Source: Chloroflexota bacterium (GTDB lineage Bacteria > Chloroflexota > Chloroflexia > Thermomicrobiales > JADLAZ01). From it: a DNA stretch of 13,790 nt. Both the position numbers and the translations under genes were made by a program. Below the pieces are notes generated by a model. The model saw nothing but the letters and a program-made list of their open reading frames with translations. It was not told the origin of the DNA and did not search any database. The stretch covers positions 1 through 13,790 of the forward strand of contig JADLAZ010000162.1 of the NCBI GenBank assembly GCA_020849725.1, written 5' to 3'. Positions 1 through 7,122 of this stretch are shown in pieces; position 1 is the first letter of the stretch, and each line of letters opens with the position of its first letter.

Positions 1-1955
1 CCGGCCACGACCTGAATCGGGACTGGTTCATGCTGACCCAGGCCGAGACGCGCCTGGTCGTGGAGCAGGTCCACAACGCCTGGTGGCCGCACATCGTCTA
101 CGACCTGCACCAGATGGGCCACGACGGACCACGCTTCGTCGTGCCCCCATACATCGATCCAATCGACCCCAACGTCGACCCGATCCTGCAGCAAGAGCTA
201 GCGGCCCTCGGCCTGACGATGGCGGCCGAGCTCACCGCTGAGGGCCGGGCCGGCGTGGCCACGAACATTATCTTCGACGCCTACTCGCCGTCGAGAGCGT
301 ACCAGCACTACCACGGCGGCGTGCGCATCCTATCGGAGGCGGCCAGCGTGCGCATCGCCACGCCGATTAGCCTGCGGCCGGACGAGTTGCGTGAGATGCG
401 CGGCTTCAACCCGCGCCAGGCGAGCTGGAACCACCCGCTGCCGTGGCGGGGCGGCGAGTGGCGGCTGCGCGACATCGTCGAGTACGAGAAGACGGCAACG
501 TTGGCACTACTGGGTCACGCCGCGCGCTACCGCGACCGCTGGCTGCGCCACTTCGCGACGGTGCTGCGCCTCGCCTGCGAGCGCGCCGGCGGCAGCCCTT
601 ATGCCTACATCCTGCCGGCCCAGCAGCGCGACCCCGGCGTGGCCGCCGAGCTGGTCGGCGTGCTGCTGACCGGCGGCGTCGAGGTCGAGCAAGCGGAGCG
701 CACGTTCACCGCGGGCGGGGTCATCTATCCGGCCGGCTCGCGCGTCGTGCGCCTCGGGCAGCCGTTCGGCGCCTATGCGAAGACGCTGCTCGAGGTCCAG
801 CGCTACCCTGACCTGCGCCTCTATCCGGGTGGGCCGCCCCGGCCGCCGTACGACATCACCGCCCACACGCTGCCGCTGCAGATGGGCGTCGAGGCCATCG
901 TGGTTAGCCAGCCGTTCGAGGCGCGGCTGCAGCCGGTGACCGAGGCGCGGCCACCCGCGCCGGCCATCGTCGCCGGGGCGCGCTACGGTTACACGATCGC
1001 GCCGCGGACCAACGACAGTGCCCGACTGGTCAACCGGCTGCTGGCTCACGGCGTCGCGGTTCACCGGCTGCCGGCGGCGCGGGTCGGGCGGGGCGAGTTG
1101 GCCGCCGGCGCCTGGCTGGTCAGTGGTGCGGCGGGTGGCGTGGCGCTGGAGGCCGCCATGCAGGATCTGGCGGTAATCGTCGAGCCACTGGCCGCCGCGC
1201 CGGCGCGCGAGGCGACGCGAGTTCGCTCGCCGCGCCTGGGTCTCTACCGCAGCTGGCGGCAGAGCGGGACGGACGAGGGCTGGACGCGCTTCGTGCTGGA
1301 AGGGTTCGAGTTCCCGCTGCACACGCTGCACGATCGCGACATCCGCCAGGGCCGGCTGCGCGCGCGCTACGACGCCATCATCCTGCCGAGCCAGCCGGTG
1401 CCGGACATCGTCGAGGGCAACCGGGAGGGCGACTATCCGCCTGATGTCGCCGGCGGCATCGGCCTGCAGGGGTTCGACTGCCTGCGCGCCTTCGTCGAGG
1501 ACGGCGGCGTGCTGATTGTGCTTGGCCAGGCCTGTGAGGCGGCGATCGCCTACCTGTACCTGCCGGTCACGAATGTTCTGGCCGGCCTCAAGTCCGAGGA
1601 GTTCTATAGCCCTGGCTCACTGCTGCGGGTGCTGGTCGACCCGGCCCATCCGCTCGGCTACGGCTTCCGCCGCCAGGAGACGGTCATGTTCGTCCACGGG
1701 CCGGCCTTCGAGGCGCGTGCCGGTTCGGTCGCCGTGCGCTACCCGCTCAGCGACCCGGTGCTGTCGGGCTGGCTGCTGGGCGCGGACTACCTGGCCGATC
1801 GGGCAGCGATCGTCGAGGTGCCGGTCGGCCGCGGCCGGGTGACCCTGATCGGGCCGCGGGTCCAGTTCCGCGCCCAGACGCGCGGCGCCTACCGGTTCCT
1901 GTTCAATGCCATCTTCGCCGCTGTCACCGAGCGCGTGACACTGACGGACGAGTAG
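1..1955 (+). CDS. M14-family zinc carboxypeptidase-like protein, 5' end missing
   Basis: The reading frame is open from base 3, so the start lies upstream of the window; 650 codons are visible. The ATG at 30 is internal, because the residues before it (GHDLNRDWF) already belong to the conserved M14 core. Numbering from that ATG, H27 in YDLHQMG fits the third zinc ligand and E103 in GGVRILSEAASVR fits the catalytic glutamate. The HxxE zinc motif must lie upstream. Residues about 400-515 look like the glutamine-amidotransferase-like domain often attached to this subfamily (DEGWTR at 415-420, YDAIILPSQ near 447). It shows no clear Cys nucleophile in a GxCxG elbow, so it is probably structural. 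The family is usually secreted or cell-surface and removes C-terminal residues from peptides; the substrate cannot be read here. The stop TAG is followed by a 99-base gap and no strong terminator. Confidence 0.85.
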   Translation, partial: GHDLNRDWFMLTQAETRLVVEQVHNAWWPHIVYDLHQMGHDGPRFVVPPYIDPIDPNVDPILQQELAALGLTMAAELTAEGRAGVATNIIFDAYSPSRAYQHYHGGVRILSEAASVRIATPISLRPDELREMRGFNPRQASWNHPLPWRGGEWRLRDIVEYEKTATLALLGHAARYRDRWLRHFATVLRLACERAGGSPYAYILPAQQRDPGVAAELVGVLLTGGVEVEQAERTFTAGGVIYPAGSRVVRLGQPFGAYAKTLLEVQRYPDLRLYPGGPPRPPYDITAHTLPLQMGVEAIVVSQPFEARLQPVTEARPPAPAIVAGARYGYTIAPRTNDSARLVNRLLAHGVAVHRLPAARVGRGELAAGAWLVSGAAGGVALEAAMQDLAVIVEPLAAAPAREATRVRSPRLGLYRSWRQSGTDEGWTRFVLEGFEFPLHTLHDRDIRQGRLRARYDAIILPSQPVPDIVEGNREGDYPPDVAGGIGLQGFDCLRAFVEDGGVLIVLGQACEAAIAYLYLPVTNVLAGLKSEEFYSPGSLLRVLVDPAHPLGYGFRRQETVMFVHGPAFEARAGSVAVRYPLSDPVLSGWLLGADYLADRAAIVEVPVGRGRVTLIGPRVQFRAQTRGAYRFLFNAIFAAVTERVTLTDE

Positions 1956-2003
1956 GACGCGGAGGACGAGTGAGGCCAGTGGGCCGGTCGGCAACTGCGG
2001 CGA

Positions 2004-2012
2004 TGCTACAAT
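2004..2012 (+). promoter_or_regulatory. Extended -10 promoter element for the SDR/amine oxidase unit
   Basis: TGCTACAAT matches an extended -10 element (TGn followed by TATAAT, five of six). No TTGACA-like box is seen 16-18 bases upstream, which fits the extended type. Transcription would start near 2019, leaving a leader of about 36 bases that contains the GGAGGAGGG ribosome site before the ATG at 2055. Confidence 0.5.
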
Positions 2013-2054
2013 GCGGGCCGGGCGGCGATGGTTCGGGTGGAGGAGGGAAGTCGG

Positions 2055-2873
2055 ATGCTGCTTGAGGGCAAGGTCGCGGTCGTCACCGGGTCGGGGCGGG
2101 GCATCGGGCGGGGCATCGCGCTGCGCTTCGCCGCTGAGGGCGCGCGGGTCGTCATCAACGACCGCGACGCCGACGTCGTGGCCCAGACGGCGACCGACGT
2201 GCGCGCGGCCGGCGGCCAGGCGCACGAGGTCGTCGCTGATGTCAGTGACGAGGCGCAGGTGACGCGCCTGTTCGACGAGGCGCTGAACGCTTTCGGCACG
2301 CTCGACATCCTTGTCAACAACGCCCAGACCGGCGTCGGGCCGGGGGAGCGCGGGCCGTTCCTGCACATGTCCAGCGCCGGCTGGGATGCCTACGTGCGCG
2401 CCAACCTGGGCATCCTGTTCTACTGCACCCATCAGGCGGCGCGCATCATGGCCCGGCGCGGCGTGCGCGGCAGCATCGTCAACATCAGCAGCAACGGCGC
2501 CAACCGCGTCCACCGCTACTCGATCGCCTACGACTCGGTCAAGGGTGCGATCGACACCTTCACCAAGGCGGTCGCCGTCGACCTGGCGCCATGGGGCATT
2601 CGCTGCAACGCCATCCGGCCCGGCTTCATCGCCGTCCGCAACTGGGAGACGCTGTCGGAGGCAGAGAAGCAGGACCGCATCGCGACCATCCCGATCGGTC
2701 GCGAGGGCCGGCCGTCAGATGTCGCCTGGGCCGCAACGTTCCTGGCTGCTGATGACGCCAGCTTCATCACCGGCCAGATCTTCGAGGTCGACGGCGGCAT
2801 GCTGACGCAGGGGCGCGCGCCGCAGGCTGAACTCGCACCACTGGTGACGCCGGCCAACATCGGCGAGTTCTAG
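2055..2873 (+). CDS. Short-chain dehydrogenase/reductase (classical SDR)
   Basis: A 272-residue classical SDR oxidoreductase with a Rossmann fold. The cofactor loop is TGSGRGIG (residues 11-18). D36 at the end of the second strand suggests NAD(H) rather than NADP(H). The catalytic set is Ser145/146, Tyr159 and Lys163 (YDSVK). The C-terminal ITGQ-VDGG signature is at about 238-248. The usual NNAG motif reads NNAQ at 88-91, which is uncommon. The start was set at 2055 rather than the in-frame ATG at 2028, because GGAGGAGGG ends about 8 bases before it and the protein then begins just ahead of the first strand. The next gene starts 20 bases after the stop, so the two are probably co-transcribed. 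The substrate (alcohol, sugar or keto acid) cannot be told; the pairing with an FAD amine oxidase hints at amino acid or amine catabolism, but that is inference. Confidence 0.9.
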   Translation: MLLEGKVAVVTGSGRGIGRGIALRFAAEGARVVINDRDADVVAQTATDVRAAGGQAHEVVADVSDEAQVTRLFDEALNAFGTLDILVNNAQTGVGPGERGPFLHMSSAGWDAYVRANLGILFYCTHQAARIMARRGVRGSIVNISSNGANRVHRYSIAYDSVKGAIDTFTKAVAVDLAPWGIRCNAIRPGFIAVRNWETLSEAEKQDRIATIPIGREGRPSDVAWAATFLAADDASFITGQIFEVDGGMLTQGRAPQAELAPLVTPANIGEF

Positions 2874-2893
2874 CTCGACATGGGGCAAGCCAC

Positions 2894-4006
2894 ATGAGCG
2901 GCGCGGCGGATGTCGTCATCATCGGCGGCGGCGTGATCGGGCTGGCGGCGGCCTGGCAACTCGGCGCCGCCGGCGCGCGCGTGACCGTGATCGAGCAGCG
3001 CCAGGCGGGTGGGCAGGCGTCGGGCGCGGCGGCCGGCATCGTTGAGCCGCTGCCGGGCGACAGCCCCCTCACGGTGCTGGCTGCGACCAGCCGGCGGTTG
3101 TTCCTGGAGTGGGCGCCGGCCCTCCACGAGGAGACTGGCATCGACATCCAGTTTGTCCGCTCCGGCTCAGTGCGCCTGGCCTTCGACGGCGCGACGGCGG
3201 CGACGTATCGGAGCGCGGCGCGGCACATCACCGATACGCTGGGCGAGCCGGCCGAGTGGCTGGACGCAGCGGCGCTGCGGGCGCTGGAACCGGCGGTCAA
3301 CCCGGCCGCCCTCGGCGCGCTGCGCTACCCCGACGCCTACAACGTCTACAGCCCGCGCTACGTAGCGGCGCTGGCCGATGCCTGCCGCCGGCGCGGCATC
3401 AGTCTGCGCCAGGGGCTGGTCGCCACCGGTATCCAGCGGGCCGGCGACCGCGCCATCGCCGTCGAGACCTCGGCAGGACCGCTGCCGGCTGGCCAGGTGC
3501 TGATCGCCGCCGGCGCCTGGAGCGCCATCGCCGCGCGCTGGTTCGGCCTGAGCGTGCCCGTCGCGCCGGACCGCGGCCAGATCATGGCGCTGCGCGCCGA
3601 GGGGCGGCCGCTGCGTCACATCATCCACGGTGGGGCCGGCTACGCCGTACCGAAGGCCGACGGCTTGATCGTCGTCGGCGCGACGCACGAGGATGCCGGC
3701 TTCGACGACCGCGTCACCGTCGACGGGCTGGCCTTCCTGGTCGATCTGGCGCGCCACCTGGCGCCAGCGCTGGCGTCGGCGACGCTGGCGCACGTGTGGG
3801 CCGGCCTGCGCCCGGCGCTGGCCGCCGGCCCGACGCCGCTGATCGGCCCGATCCCCGGCTGGCAGAATGCCTGGCTGGCCACCGGCCACGGCGCCTGGGG
3901 CATCACGCTCAGTCCTGGCACCGGCCGGCTGCTGACCCAGGCGCTGCTGAGCCAGCCACTCGACCAGGACCTGACGCCGTTCTTGCCGGCTCGTCTGAGG
4001 AACTAA
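2894..4006 (+). CDS. FAD-dependent D-amino acid/glycine oxidase family protein (ThiO/DadA-like)
   Basis: A 370-residue flavoprotein of the DAO fold. The dinucleotide-binding GxGxxG is at 11-16 (GGGVIG), with E34 after the second strand to hold the ADP ribose. The GGQASGAAAG segment (39-48) is typical of glycine oxidase and sarcosine oxidase relatives. PDRGQ (225-229), AGAWS (206-210), GLRP (304-307; the Arg is at the position that binds the substrate carboxylate in glycine oxidase) and GHGAWG (331-336) complete the family pattern. Such enzymes oxidise glycine, sarcosine or D-amino acids to imines; in thiamine synthesis ThiO makes iminoglycine for the thiazole ring. No other thi gene is nearby, so a ThiO role is not supported by context. 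No strong Shine-Dalgarno is seen before the ATG (only GGGG about 8 bases upstream). It ends 14 bases from the convergent regulator gene. Confidence 0.85.
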   Translation: MSGAADVVIIGGGVIGLAAAWQLGAAGARVTVIEQRQAGGQASGAAAGIVEPLPGDSPLTVLAATSRRLFLEWAPALHEETGIDIQFVRSGSVRLAFDGATAATYRSAARHITDTLGEPAEWLDAAALRALEPAVNPAALGALRYPDAYNVYSPRYVAALADACRRRGISLRQGLVATGIQRAGDRAIAVETSAGPLPAGQVLIAAGAWSAIAARWFGLSVPVAPDRGQIMALRAEGRPLRHIIHGGAGYAVPKADGLIVVGATHEDAGFDDRVTVDGLAFLVDLARHLAPALASATLAHVWAGLRPALAAGPTPLIGPIPGWQNAWLATGHGAWGITLSPGTGRLLTQALLSQPLDQDLTPFLPARLRN

Positions 4007-4020
4007 AGAGACGCCGCCGG

Positions 4021-5010
4021 TCACGACATCGTCGCCGGCACGTCCCCCATAACCTCCACGCCGTACCGGCTGGCCATCGCCCGCGTCGCCTGGGCCACAG
4101 TTGCCCGCAGGTCGGCCGGCGCCAGCACCTCGACCTCCTGGCCCCACGACAGGATCCAGGGGGTGATCTCCAGCGTGCCAGCGACCCGCAGCGTCATCTC
4201 CAGCGACCCGTCGCCCTGGCTCGCCAGCGCCTGGCTGGGGTGCCAGTGCGACTCGCGCACGCGGGGGGCAGCGGCCACACTGAACCGCAGCCGGACCTCC
4301 GTCTCATCCCCAAAGCCGATGCCCCAGCGGTGACGCAGGTACTGCGCGGCGGCGAAATCGGCTGGGACGGTGAACGACGCGGTCGTCGCCTCGATGCCTC
4401 GGATGCGCTCGATCTTGAAGGTGCGCACCTCGCCCGAGAGATGATCGCGCCCGATCACGTAGGTGGCGTGGCCGGCCGCCGATGGCTCGATCAGGTAGGG
4501 ATCCAGGAGGCGCGGCTGGGGCGCGACGGTATCGGTGCGGGCGTACCAGATCTTGACGCTGCGATGCTCGGCCCAGCCGCGCGTGATCGCCGTCATCGCG
4601 TCGGAGAACACCGGGTTCAGCGGCCGCGCCTGCATCATGCCGACCGATGCCAGCACGTGGCTGCCGATGGCTGCCGGCAAGGCCTGGGCCAACTTCTCGA
4701 AGGCTCGCTCGAGCGGTCGGTTGCGCTCGTCGGCGTGATGCTGCGCCAGCCGGCTGGCGATGTACAGCGCCATCGCCTCGTCCAGCGTCAGGCTCACCGG
4801 CCGCATGTGATAGCCGGGATCGAGGATCCAGCGGCCATTCTCCGAGTGCAGCGGCACACCGGCCTCCATCAGTGCCTCCAGGTCGCGGTAAGCAGTGCGG
4901 CGCGCTACCTCGCAATGCTGCGCGATCGCCAGCGCCGTCAGACCGGCCGGCGTGGTGCTCAGCAGGCCCTGCACCCGGAGCAAGCGTGCCAATCGATCGT
5001 CGCGTGGCAT
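4021..5010 (-). CDS. WYL-domain transcriptional regulator (HTH-WYL-WCX)
   Basis: A 329-residue YafY/DeoR-like regulator. Residues 1-60 form a winged helix-turn-helix (recognition helix around VARRTAYRDLEAL, 35-47). A helical linker follows to about 130. The WYL domain spans about 140-210, although the signature itself reads WYA at 155-157; RTFKIERI (196-203) is the usual closing strand. A WCX-like C-terminal extension lies at about 235-318 (SWGQEVEVLAP, LR). WYL domains sense small ligands, often nucleic acid or nucleotide products, and control DNA repair, phage defence or metabolic genes. The ATG at 5010 has a strong ribosome site (GGGGAGG about 8 bases upstream on the minus strand). It is convergent with the amine oxidase gene and has a 248-base upstream region rich in inverted repeats that could include its own operator. 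The target genes are not known. Confidence 0.9.
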   Translation of the reverse strand: MPRDDRLARLLRVQGLLSTTPAGLTALAIAQHCEVARRTAYRDLEALMEAGVPLHSENGRWILDPGYHMRPVSLTLDEAMALYIASRLAQHHADERNRPLERAFEKLAQALPAAIGSHVLASVGMMQARPLNPVFSDAMTAITRGWAEHRSVKIWYARTDTVAPQPRLLDPYLIEPSAAGHATYVIGRDHLSGEVRTFKIERIRGIEATTASFTVPADFAAAQYLRHRWGIGFGDETEVRLRFSVAAAPRVRESHWHPSQALASQGDGSLEMTLRVAGTLEITPWILSWGQEVEVLAPADLRATVAQATRAMASRYGVEVMGDVPATMS

Positions 5011-5191
5011 CCGACCTATCCTCCCCGCGTGGTCCCGTGACGCTGTGAGCCGTCAGACGAGCAGTGGGGCGAAGGCGTCAATCATCGCTGATACTGACAC
5101 ATCGATGCAAGAACGCTCGCAACACTCCGGAGCTTACCGCCTGATGCGCTCCTCCGGACTCCAGCGTAGGGGAGAGGAGTGCCAGCTTAAG

Positions 5192-5204
5192 TGACACAAT
5201 GTCA
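5192..5204. repeat. Short inverted repeat TGACA-CAA-TGTCA
   Basis: Five-base arms TGACA and TGTCA flank a three-base spacer, the shape of a small dimeric operator half-site pair. A second copy of TGACAC occurs about 100 bases to the left, near 5095. It may be an operator for the WYL regulator gene downstream on the minus strand, but arms this short could occur by chance. Confidence 0.3.
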
Positions 5205-5207
5205 GAA

Positions 5208-5229
5208 GCCCGCACTCGCGAGTGCGGGC
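5208..5229. repeat. Perfect 22-base palindrome
   Basis: The two 11-base halves (GCCCGCACTCG and its exact complement) form an uninterrupted palindrome. As RNA it could fold into a nine-base-pair stem with a CGCG loop. It lies 30 bases past the stop of the zinc-ribbon gene, so it may be part of that gene's terminator, yet no T-run follows it on the minus strand. An uninterrupted palindrome of this length is also a good binding site for a dimeric regulator. Confidence 0.6.
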
Positions 5230-5240
5230 ACCGGCTCGAC

Positions 5241-5259
5241 ACCGTCACGGTGTGACGGT
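5241..5259 (-). terminator. Hairpin at the end of the zinc-ribbon gene
   Basis: Perfect eight-base arms ACCGTCAC and GTGACGGT flank a three-base loop and touch the stop codon of the minus-strand gene. With the palindrome at 5208-5229 it makes two stem-loops in a row. No T-tract follows, so this would be a non-classical or Rho-assisted terminator, or an mRNA end-stabilising structure. Confidence 0.4.
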
Positions 5260-5870
5260 CAGTGGGGCGACGGTGATGGGCGGCGACCACCGAGAACAAC
5301 GCCACCGACCAGGCCAAGCACGCTGCCCACCCCGGCGCCAACCAGGCCAATGTGCGGCCAGCCGGCAAAGGAGCCATCACCCACCAGCCCGAGCGCGAAC
5401 AGCGCCGCCAGCACCGCCACCTGACACGGGACCGCCGCTAGCCCGACGAGGATCCGGCCGATCACGAGCCACCGCAGCCGCAACAACGCCGCCGCCGGCG
5501 GCGCCACCACCATGGCCATGCCCGCCACCGGCACGAGATAGAGCGCCAGCGATGCCGCTGCCGTCGGGCGCGTGGCGCTGCTGGCCGCGAGCCGCTGGGC
5601 GATGCGCGCCAGATCGAAGCCGGACAGCACCTGCTCCCCGGCGGGGGTGACGCTCGTCAGCCAGGGCAGGAAGAACGCCGTCAGCGTCAGAGCGCCGCCG
5701 GCGACGACGAGCGCGCCCCACAGTGCCACCGATGCCGGCCCCAGCCAGTGCCCGCAGCCGGCACAAGTGCTGGATCCACCCTCGACGATGCCCTGGCAGC
5801 GCGGGCAGGCGCGCAGATCAGTCACCGGCGGCAGCCCGACCCGGACCTGGCCGCTCGACAGCCACGACAT
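5259..5870 (-). CDS. Zinc-ribbon membrane protein with four transmembrane helices, function unknown
   Basis: A 203-residue protein I cannot assign to a characterised family. An N-terminal zinc ribbon has two CxxC knuckles (C22/C25 and C36/C39). Four hydrophobic segments follow at about 47-71, 108-130, 134-162 and 172-195. The first extracytoplasmic loop carries an FFLPW and SGFDLA pattern that I associate with small uncharacterised membrane proteins of Chloroflexota and Actinobacteria. The N-terminal ribbon is predicted to face the cytoplasm. ATG at 5870 was chosen over the in-frame GTG at 5876 because GAGGG lies 8 bases upstream of the ATG but only 2 from the GTG. The gene stands alone: the regulator is 248 bases downstream and the deacetylase operon diverges upstream. 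Confidence 0.75.
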   Translation of the reverse strand: MSWLSSGQVRVGLPPVTDLRACPRCQGIVEGGSSTCAGCGHWLGPASVALWGALVVAGGALTLTAFFLPWLTSVTPAGEQVLSGFDLARIAQRLAASSATRPTAAASLALYLVPVAGMAMVVAPPAAALLRLRWLVIGRILVGLAAVPCQVAVLAALFALGLVGDGSFAGWPHIGLVGAGVGSVLGLVGGVVLGGRRPSPSPH

Positions 5871-6072
5871 GGCCACATCCCTCGTGCGGTGTCGGTCGCC
5901 CGGCAGTCAGCCAGAGCCGACCGGCGCGATGCGCGGGACGCACCGACCACGATTCCATCATCGCGTGCCGGCGCGCGTTGCCACAGCCGCCATTAGTCCT
6001 GATGACTGGCGACGACCGTCTCGTCGAAGCGCCGCGTTGACGTATTCGCCGCAACGACCGCAGAATGCGCTG
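5871..6072. other. Divergent intergenic region
   Basis: This gap separates the minus-strand zinc-ribbon gene from the plus-strand deacetylase/histidine cluster. A plus-strand promoter is visible at its right end. A six-base inverted repeat (CGACGA, five-base loop, TCGTCG, 6010-6026) lies just upstream of that promoter and could be an operator. No convincing minus-strand promoter was found. Confidence 0.4.
6037..6066 (+). promoter_or_regulatory. Putative promoter placing transcription start at the deacetylase ATG
   Basis: TTGACG (6037-6042, five of six to the -35 consensus) is followed after 18 bases by CAGAAT (6061-6066, four of six to the -10). The expected start is about seven bases past the -10, at the A of the ATG at 6073. 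No Shine-Dalgarno precedes that ATG, which fits a leaderless mRNA. Confidence 0.45.
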
Positions 6073-7104
6073 ATGAAGACCGTCATCATCACCGCACCGG
6101 ATTGCGATCGGCACGCGACCGGCGGCCACATCGAGGCGGTCGCGCGGCGGCCGGCGACGCTGGCCTACCTGGAGCAGCATGGCCACCTGGCCGACCGCCT
6201 CGTCCTGACGCCCGAGCCGGCGACCGACACCGATCTGGAGCGCGTTCACAGCGCGCGCTACATCCGAGCCATCGGCGAGATGGCCCGGTCGGGCGGCGGC
6301 TGGCTCGACTTCGACACGATCGTGACGCCCGGCAGCGACGTGGCGGCGCGGGCGGCGGCCGGCGCGGCGCTGCTGGCGGTGGCGCAAGCACTCGGCGGGG
6401 CGCGGCGAGCGCTGGCGCTGGTTCGACCGCCCGGGCACCACGCGCTGGCCGCCCGCGGCATGGGCTTTTGCCTGTACAACAGCGTCGCCATCGCCACCGC
6501 TGCCGCGCGGGCAACGCATGGGCTGGACCGGGTGCTGATCGTCGATTGGGACGTGCACCACGGCAACGGCACGCAGGCGATCTTCGAGATCGACCCGCGC
6601 GTCTGCGTCGTGTCGCTGCACCAGTGGCCCTTCTACCCTGGCACCGGCGCGGCCGAAGAGCGCGGCACGGGCGCGGGCCTGGGCACGACCGTCAACGTGC
6701 CGCTCCCGGCGGGCATCGGCGACGCTGGCTACCAGCGCGTGCTGCGCGAGATCGTCGCGCCGATCGCCCGCCGTTTCCGGCCGGAGCTGGTGCTGGTGTC
6801 GGCCGGCTACGACGCCCACGCCGCCGACCCGCTCGGTGGCATGTGGGTCACCAGCGCCGGCTTCGGCGCGCTGACTCAGCAGGTGGTGGCGCTGGCGGAC
6901 GAGCTGTGCGGTGGGCGGGTCGCCTTCGTGCTGGAAGGCGGATACAATCTGGAGGCGCTGGCCGAGTCGGTCGAGGCAACGCTGCTCGCTAGCGACGGCG
7001 CCGACATCGCGCCGGGTGCGAGAGACAATGATCGGCTGGCCGCACTCGCGATCGCGGATGTCGCGCGCCTGCATGGCCTGGGCCAGGACGAACGAGGGCG
7101 CTAA
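6073..7104 (+). CDS. Histone deacetylase family zinc amidohydrolase
   Basis: A 343-residue class II-like HDAC/AcuC/acetylpolyamine amidohydrolase family enzyme that removes acetyl groups from lysine side chains, polyamines or similar amides. Catalytic residues are all present: the paired histidines H122/H123 in RPPGHHA, zinc ligands D160 and H162 in DWDVHHGNGT, zinc ligand D247 in SAGYDAH, and the transition-state tyrosine Y291 in LEGGYN. Length and order are normal for the bacterial family. The frame is open far upstream, but that part overlaps the opposite-strand zinc-ribbon gene, and the fold begins at ATG 6073 (MKTVIITAPDC). There is no Shine-Dalgarno; see the promoter entry for a leaderless model. 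hisH begins 18 bases past the stop, so the gene probably heads the histidine cluster. The actual substrate is not known. Confidence 0.93.
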   Translation: MKTVIITAPDCDRHATGGHIEAVARRPATLAYLEQHGHLADRLVLTPEPATDTDLERVHSARYIRAIGEMARSGGGWLDFDTIVTPGSDVAARAAAGAALLAVAQALGGARRALALVRPPGHHALAARGMGFCLYNSVAIATAAARATHGLDRVLIVDWDVHHGNGTQAIFEIDPRVCVVSLHQWPFYPGTGAAEERGTGAGLGTTVNVPLPAGIGDAGYQRVLREIVAPIARRFRPELVLVSAGYDAHAADPLGGMWVTSAGFGALTQQVVALADELCGGRVAFVLEGGYNLEALAESVEATLLASDGADIAPGARDNDRLAALAIADVARLHGLGQDERGR

Positions 7105-7122
7105 GGGCGGATGGAGCGCAGC

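Larger units (their letters stand above)
5011..5258. other. Intergenic regulatory region between two minus-strand genes
   Basis: This gap lies upstream of the WYL regulator gene and downstream of the zinc-ribbon membrane protein gene. It shows no credible reading frame. It contains three inverted repeats, listed separately, in its right third. A promoter for the regulator is expected on the minus strand, but no box better than three of six matches at proper spacing was found near 5060-5110, so none is called. Confidence 0.5.

Noticed and set aside
400..510. Possible glutaminase active site in the C-terminal domain of the M14-like protein
   Set aside because: Positions are within the residue numbering counted from base 30. 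The only nearby cysteines (483, 502) are not in a GxCxG nucleophile elbow, so the domain is treated as non-catalytic.
4016..4039. Imperfect hairpin between the convergent FAD oxidase and WYL genes
   Set aside because: The stem is short and bulged (GCCGG...CCGGC with an inner CGAC/GTCG), overlaps the WYL stop codon and has no T-run, so a terminator call is not supported.
3109..5040. 643-codon open frame on the plus strand
   Set aside because: It overlaps the FAD oxidase in another frame and the WYL gene in antisense. The Arg/Gly/Pro-rich product has no motif.
5572..6072. N-terminal extension of the deacetylase to an upstream start
   Set aside because: The extension would overlap the zinc-ribbon gene on the other strand, and its residues look like low-complexity out-of-frame translation. 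The HDAC fold starts at 6073.
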